A stretch of DNA of 64,000 nucleotides from CALKAL01 sp051846895 (GTDB lineage Bacteria; Bacillota; Bacilli; Bacillales; Alkalibacillaceae), in assembly GCA_051846895.1 (NCBI GenBank), contig JBPYCQ010000007.1:1-64000 (forward strand), given 5' to 3'. Every line of letters begins with the position of its first letter. The stretch's first letter is position 1. Positions 60,100 through 64,000 of this stretch are shown in pieces. A model generated the notes under the pieces. The model saw only the letters and a program-made list of their open reading frames with translations. It did no database searches and was not told the DNA's origin. The position numbers and the translations under genes are program-made.

Positions 60100-60369
60100 A
60101 TGTATATGAATGGTCAGATTATTTCTGGAAACTTAGATCAAATAAACAATGAGTTTATTATTAAACAAGTCAAACATTTAGAGACAGTATCAATAGTTGA
60201 AAGAGAGCAGCTTCAAATGCTATATCAATACTTATCAAAACAAGACCATCCAGAAGGACAAGTCGTTACGTTGGACGATCAAATGTTAATTCACTTTAAT
60301 CAAAATGAAATCCAAACTTTACTCAAAGACATTAAAGTTATTTTAGAACGGCTACAATCGATTTCTTAA
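60100..60369 (+). CDS. Protein of unknown function
   Basis: 89 residues, helical: GNLDQINNEFIIKQVKHLET near the start and EIQTLLKDIKVILERLQS at the end, linked by an LDDQMLIHFNQN strand region. There is no motif I can name. GGGGGTG lies before the ATG at 60100, and a GTG three bases earlier is less likely. It overlaps the convergent membrane-protein gene by 18 bases. Confidence 0.5.
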   Translation: MYMNGQIISGNLDQINNEFIIKQVKHLETVSIVEREQLQMLYQYLSKQDHPEGQVVTLDDQMLIHFNQNEIQTLLKDIKVILERLQSIS

Positions 60370-60642
60370 AACGGTAATACACGTTGCATGTATAACAAAA
60401 ATTCCTGTTACAAGAAACCAAATCGCTCGCTTATATTGTTCAAAACTAAAAGCATATAAATAATCATTTACTAGTTCAAGCGCTAACCACCCTAGTGGTA
60501 GGAATGGTAAAGCAATTCGATAAGAAGTACTCAAAATATGCTGACCCCGTTCATCTTTTCCTTCTTTACTCCATTCGAATTTCAAACTAATAAATATACT
60601 AATAAAGAAAACGACAACATAAATAAGTGCGAAAAAACCCAT
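60352..60642 (-). CDS. Small membrane protein paired with an XRE regulator
   Basis: 96 residues with three membrane helices (LIYVVVFFISIFISLKFEW, IALPFLPLGWLALELVNDYL, AIWFLVTGIFVIHATCITVL) and a short SKEGKDERGQHILSTSYRI loop. This DERGQ-containing loop is typical of the DUF2178/YoaS-like partners of YgzD-type regulators. It starts one base after the regulator's stop, so the two are one operon. Function unknown, possibly membrane stress. Confidence 0.75.
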   Translation of the reverse strand: MGFFALIYVVVFFISIFISLKFEWSKEGKDERGQHILSTSYRIALPFLPLGWLALELVNDYLYAFSFEQYKRAIWFLVTGIFVIHATCITVLRNRL

Positions 60643-60643
60643 A

Positions 60644-60868
60644 TTACTTCATCCCTCCCTTTTCATATATAAAAACATCACTAATCTCAACATCAAATAA
60701 TAATGCAAGTTCAAAGGCTAATTTTAATGACGGATTATAACGGTTTTTTTCTATTGAAACGATTGTCTGCCTGCTAACGCCGACCATTTCAGCAACTTCT
60801 TTTTGTGAATAACCTTTTTCTGCTCGTAGAACTGCCAATCTGCTTTTTAAAGTTCCTTCCTGATTCAA
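60644..60868 (-). CDS. XRE-family regulator
   Basis: 74 residues with a single HTH: RLAVLRAEKGYSQKEVAEMV then GVSRQTIVSIEKNRYNPSL and a LLFDVEISDVFIYE tail, the YgzD/YvaO-like type. It is very similar in layout to the regulator at 10533. The TTG at 60868 has GGTGG nine bases upstream. It forms an operon with the membrane protein next to it, which it probably controls. Confidence 0.85.
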   Translation of the reverse strand: MNQEGTLKSRLAVLRAEKGYSQKEVAEMVGVSRQTIVSIEKNRYNPSLKLAFELALLFDVEISDVFIYEKGGMK

Positions 60869-61009
60869 TAATCGTCACCACCTTAACCAAATAGTAATAT
60901 ATTTTTTACACAATGTAAACTATTTTTTACTTTTTGTTAAAAAAACATGACATATGTATGTTTGAAAACATTTCAGTAAACGATAAAGTGAAAAGAGCAT
61001 AGGCTGGTG

Positions 61010-61375
61010 ATGGAGTTGAACAGAAAAATTCCTTTTATATTGATATTATTAATAAGTGTTGCTCTACCTTTGACTACGATAGCCGAAGAGCATGATATAA
61101 GTGGACAAGAAAGGGAATTATTATTGGCTCTTTTGGAACCACACATAACAGAGGCGGTTGAAAGCTATTATGGACGGCCGAAACAGTATGATTTATTTGA
61201 TGCAAAATTTTTAGAAGTTGAAAAGACAAATTGTCAATTTTGTTTTAACATAAAAGTTCAGGTGACAACGTTCCAAGGTGCACATAATCCTCCATATGGT
61301 GTGGAGATTATGACGTTAAGTGTAAGTAATGGAAGGGTTGTAGTAACGGATTATCAACATGAGGAGAAAAAGTAA
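61010..61375 (+). CDS. DUF3888 family exported protein
   Basis: 121 residues with a signal peptide (KIPFILILLISVALPLTTIA). The mature part is the DUF3888 domain, seen as LLALLEPHITEAVESYYGRP, then FNIKVQVTTFQGAHNPPYGV with the hallmark TFxGAHNPPYG, then VSNGRVVVTDYQ. Small secreted Bacillus proteins of unknown function. The ATG at 61010 is preferred; a GTG three bases earlier lies in its weak ribosome site. Confidence 0.85.
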   Translation: MELNRKIPFILILLISVALPLTTIAEEHDISGQERELLLALLEPHITEAVESYYGRPKQYDLFDAKFLEVEKTNCQFCFNIKVQVTTFQGAHNPPYGVEIMTLSVSNGRVVVTDYQHEEKK

Positions 61376-61380
61376 TCAAA

Positions 61381-61414
61381 AAAGGAATTTCGCCCAAGCT
61401 CGCGAAATTCCTTT
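61381..61414. terminator. Bidirectional terminator
   Basis: AAAGGAATTTCGC (61381-61393) and GCGAAATTCCTTT (61402-61414) form a perfect 13-bp stem, shared by the DUF3888 gene and the convergent mscS gene. Confidence 0.8.
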
Positions 61415-61420
61415 AATATA

Positions 61421-62527
61421 TTAGCTATCTGGATTACTCTCTTCTTTATTTGTTATTGTTTCTGTATTTGAATCGATATGAACTGTTCTTGTAGGGAAGG
61501 CAACAGAAACGTCTTCTTCCTCTAATATATCCATAATTTTAAAGTTAATATCTTGCTTAGCTTTTAGATACTTTTCCCAAACAGTCGTTTTTGTAAAGAA
61601 ATACAAGAATATATCTAAACTATTGTGGCTGTATTCATCAAATGTTACAAAAATTGTTTCAGGATGAACCTCTTCATGATTTCGAAGCATTTCTTCAATA
61701 CGCTCAACCACTCGTTGTAGTTTATAGCGAGGTGTTTTATATTCCACGCCTAAATTAAAGTTAATTCGACGTTTACCCATCTCACTCCAATTCATAATCG
61801 CTTCATTGGATAATGTTGAGTTTGGTACGATCACTAAAGCTTGAGCAAATGTTCGAACTTTAGTACTCCTGAATGAAATATCCTCAACTGTACCTTCAAC
61901 GCTAGGTGTTTTGATCCAATCACCAAGCCCAAAAGGTTTTTCTGTGATTATGACAACGCCACCGAATAGATTTTTTAATGCATCTTGTGCAGCTAAGGCA
62001 AAAGCTAATCCACCTAGCCCTAGACCCGCAATAAATCCACTTATGTTATAGCCAAGTTCTTCGATAACGATGATAAAACTAATCGCCAATACGATAAATT
62101 GAACAGCCCGAGATATAAAAGGGATTAATATATCATCAATTGTTATTCTCGTATTTTCGTTAAGCCTTTTAAACAGCATCGCTGAATTTGAAGCTAAATT
62201 GTTGAAACCCCAGGCTATTAATATAATGATAGAAATTCTTATTAGTTGAATGAACGATGGGTTATCTTGTTCAAAATAAGGGAAAGGTCCCATGGCAACA
62301 TAAATACCGAGAATGACAAATAACCAGCGAAGAGGTTGTTCAAATGCTACGAACAACTGTTGCAGAATTTCTGAAGGTGTTTTTTTTACGAGTTTTAGAA
62401 CAAGTTTATATATGTAGTTAGCAAATATTTTTCTAAACCATAAGAATAATAGAAAAATCAATATAGATAGTCCAAGATTTGACCAAGGCTGGTAATCTTC
62501 AATGAATTGTTTAATTTCATCAATCAT
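61421..62527 (-). CDS. MscS-family mechanosensitive ion channel
   Basis: 368 residues. Four or five membrane helices in the first half lead to the pore helix and beta domain: GFIAGLGLGGLAFALAAQDA, the Ala/Gly-rich pore helix, then GDWIKTPSVEGTVEDISFRS and the FPTRTVHID end. It opens on membrane tension and releases solutes during sudden loss of osmotic pressure. The C-terminal part (SNTETITNKEES) is short. The ATG at 62527 is preceded by GGGG. Confidence 0.9.
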   Translation of the reverse strand: MIDEIKQFIEDYQPWSNLGLSILIFLLFLWFRKIFANYIYKLVLKLVKKTPSEILQQLFVAFEQPLRWLFVILGIYVAMGPFPYFEQDNPSFIQLIRISIIILIAWGFNNLASNSAMLFKRLNENTRITIDDILIPFISRAVQFIVLAISFIIVIEELGYNISGFIAGLGLGGLAFALAAQDALKNLFGGVVIITEKPFGLGDWIKTPSVEGTVEDISFRSTKVRTFAQALVIVPNSTLSNEAIMNWSEMGKRRINFNLGVEYKTPRYKLQRVVERIEEMLRNHEEVHPETIFVTFDEYSHNSLDIFLYFFTKTTVWEKYLKAKQDINFKIMDILEEEDVSVAFPTRTVHIDSNTETITNKEESNPDS

Positions 62528-62627
62528 ATAAATACCCCTTTTTCAGTTAATATTCGAATAATATCTTTAGCAGTAAATGTTTTTTAAATTTTCACCAAAA
62601 ACATTCCTTATTCTATTTATTCTAACA

Positions 62628-62921
62628 AACTTTGTTCAAACTTGTACTGTAATTGTCCAAAGTTGTGCTGTGATTGTTCAAAGTTGGGTTGTGATTGTCC
62701 AAAGATAGGTAGTGATTGTCCAAACATGGGTCGTAATTGTTCAAAGATGGTTAGTGATTGTCCAAAGATGAGTCATGATTGTTCAAAGATGGATAGCGAT
62801 TGTCCAAAGATGAGTCATGATTGTTCAAAGATGGTTAGCGATTGTTCAAACAAGAGTCGTGTTTGTTCAAAGATAGGTAGTGATTGTCCAAACATGGGTC
62901 GTGATTGTTCAAACACGGCGA
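62628..62921 (+). repeat. Tandem array, 21-bp period, core ATTGTYCAAA (14 units)
   Basis: Units begin at 62649 and recur every 21 bp to 62901, thirteen clear copies, with a decayed unit at 62628. The core ATTGTTCAAA or ATTGTCCAAA is constant; about eleven bases vary. Neighbouring units also pair into a 42-bp unit (GAGTCATGATTGTTCAAAG, then GGATAGCGATTGTCCAAAG). The array lies between the upstream end of mscS and the downstream end of the ABC exporter gene. Confidence 0.95.
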
Positions 62922-63048
62922 TGTCTAATTACATTGAAATCACTCATGCTATAAACTTTTATAAGATCCGATGCGAGGAGAACCGCTGACGAGATATAAA
63001 AATAAAAGTCCTCAAGTGATAGAAAAACAATTATTTGTTAAGAAAAAA

Positions 63049-63081
63049 TGCAGTGATATATGAACCGTCAATATCACTGCA
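63049..63081 (-). terminator. Terminator of the ABC exporter gene
   Basis: TGCAGTGATAT (63049-63059) and ATATCACTGCA (63071-63081) form a perfect 11-bp stem; on the minus strand TTTTTTC follows. Confidence 0.8.
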
Positions 63082-63113
63082 TGATGCAATTGGAAATTTT
63101 CCTTACTTTATTA

Positions 63114-64000
63114 TCAATGATTCGTATTAAATTGTATGTTGTGTAAATTCGAAAAAACTCCCTCAATTTGAAGTAATTCTTCATACGTCCCTTGTTCTGC
63201 AATCCCATCTTCTGTAACAACAACGATTCGGTCAGCATCGCGAATGGTTGCTAGTCTATGAGCAATCACTAAAGTTGTCCGATTTTCAGAGAGGTCATTT
63301 AGAGATGCTTGGATTATTTTTTCTGTTTCTGTATCCAGGGCAGATGTTGCTTCGTCTAAAATTAATATTGGTGGATTTTTTAGAAACATTCGAGCAATGG
63401 CCATTCGTTGCTTCTGTCCACCTGAAAGTTTAAGGCCCCGTTCACCGATTTGCGTGTCATAACCATTTGGAAGTTTTTCAATTACTTCGTGTAGATGTGC
63501 GCGACGTGCTGCTTCCATAATTTCCTCATCGGTGGCATCTTTTTTTCCATAGGCAATATTTTCTCGGACTGTACCTGTAAATAGAAATACATCTTGTTGA
63601 ACAATACCAATTTGCGAACGCAATGATTTTTTTGTAATGTCGCGGATGTCTAGTCCATCAATGGTAATCGAGCCACTATCAACATCGTAAAAACGTGGAA
63701 TGAGCGTGCAGATCGTTGTTTTTCCAGCGCCAGATGGGCCAACGAAAGCAACCGTTTCTCCAGGATTAATTTCTAAGTTAATTCCAGCCAGAACAGACTT
63801 GTATCGATCATAAGAAAAGTGGACATTGTCAAACTTGATTTTCCCTTGTAATGATTGAACAGCTTTAGCGTTCGGTCGGTCGACTATTTCTGGTTCTTCC
63901 GAAAGTAAATCTTGGAACCTCTTAAATCCTGCCATTCCTTTAGGATATAATTCTAATAATGCGCTTACTTTATCAATCGGTTTAATGAGTACATTAGTAT
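63114..64000 (-). CDS. ABC exporter, MsbA/MDR type, C-terminal part (start outside window)
   Basis: The nucleotide-binding half of a fused exporter (about 295 codons here); the frame continues to the end of the window (TNVLIKPIDKVSALLELYPK), so the membrane half lies beyond it. Walker A is GPSGAGKTT, the signature LSGGQKQRMAIARM, Walker B ILILDEATSALD, the D-loop SALD and the switch His of IAHRLAT. It exports lipids or drugs across the membrane; the substrate is unknown. Confidence 0.95.
   Translation of the reverse strand, partial: TNVLIKPIDKVSALLELYPKGMAGFKRFQDLLSEEPEIVDRPNAKAVQSLQGKIKFDNVHFSYDRYKSVLAGINLEINPGETVAFVGPSGAGKTTICTLIPRFYDVDSGSITIDGLDIRDITKKSLRSQIGIVQQDVFLFTGTVRENIAYGKKDATDEEIMEAARRAHLHEVIEKLPNGYDTQIGERGLKLSGGQKQRMAIARMFLKNPPILILDEATSALDTETEKIIQASLNDLSENRTTLVIAHRLATIRDADRIVVVTEDGIAEQGTYEELLQIEGVFSNLHNIQFNTNH

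Noticed and set aside
62642..62989. A 115-codon Cys-rich open frame across the 21-bp array
   Set aside because: 21 bp is seven codons, so an array without a stop in one frame stays open. There is no ribosome site and the 'protein' is a direct echo of the repeat.
1..64000. tRNA or rRNA genes
   Set aside because: No cloverleaf-like segment or rRNA sequence was recognised anywhere in the window on either strand.

Overview
The window looks like chromosomal DNA of an endospore-forming member of the Bacillaceae. The evidence is low G+C content, AGGAGG-type ribosome sites with many TTG and GTG starts, a Cse60-like sporulation peptide, a LysM/SleB-type cell wall hydrolase, a FapR operator in front of fabI, a PerR-like box in front of ahpCF, and Fnr boxes of the Bacillus type. 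I cannot name the genus; a facultatively anaerobic or alkaliphilic Bacillus relative would fit (inference).

Layout. 1-1308: end of an IS21-family element that has cut off the front of a HIT-family gene. 1309-9743: mostly stand-alone small cytosolic enzymes (two HAD phosphatases, NUDIX, DUF402, histidine phosphatase, Rossmann protein, GNAT, methyltransferase), plus a DUF3231 protein and an NSS sodium symporter. 9744-16802: a decayed accessory stretch with a 20-bp perfect inverted repeat, an XRE regulator with a palindromic operator, a frameshifted small gene, an M29 aminopeptidase and a GNAT gene truncated at one shared junction, secreted proteins and lipoproteins, and a metallopeptidase remnant. 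17022-18098: divergent CarD-like and MarR genes sharing a dense operator region. 18145-20256: ahpF and ahpC. 20581-24722: small protein, heptad-repeat protein, unknown protein, Bcr/CflA exporter, ppaC. 25071-34717: CBO0543 membrane proteins, thioredoxin-like protein, fabI, NUDIX, V4R-STAS stressosome-type protein, HI0074-like protein, UspA, CynX/NimT transporter, SleB-like hydrolase, MBL hydrolase and small proteins. 35091-42311: DUF1648, cytosolic serine hydrolase, dicarboxylate symporter, trhO, PadR pair, PH-domain pair.

42377-53705 is the functional core: an Fnr-box-controlled radical SAM/SPASM gene, then an almost complete molybdenum cofactor and molybdate uptake cluster (moaA-moeB-moeA-moaE-moaD-moaB-modA-modB, moaC, mobB, mobA), then DUF454, YwiC-like and Ric/ScdA genes, the last also with an Fnr box. 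Together they suggest anaerobic, probably nitrate-linked, respiration and repair of nitrosative damage, although no molybdoenzyme lies in the window. 53976-64000 holds a catalase-family protein that lacks key distal haem-pocket residues, an SSF symporter operon, an M23 peptidase, an XRE/membrane pair, DUF3888, MscS and the end of an ABC exporter.

The most unusual feature is a set of intergenic tandem arrays with an exact 21-bp period: three with the core ATTGTYCAAA (34168, 51026, 62628) and one with the core ATTATGTAGATAG (40163).
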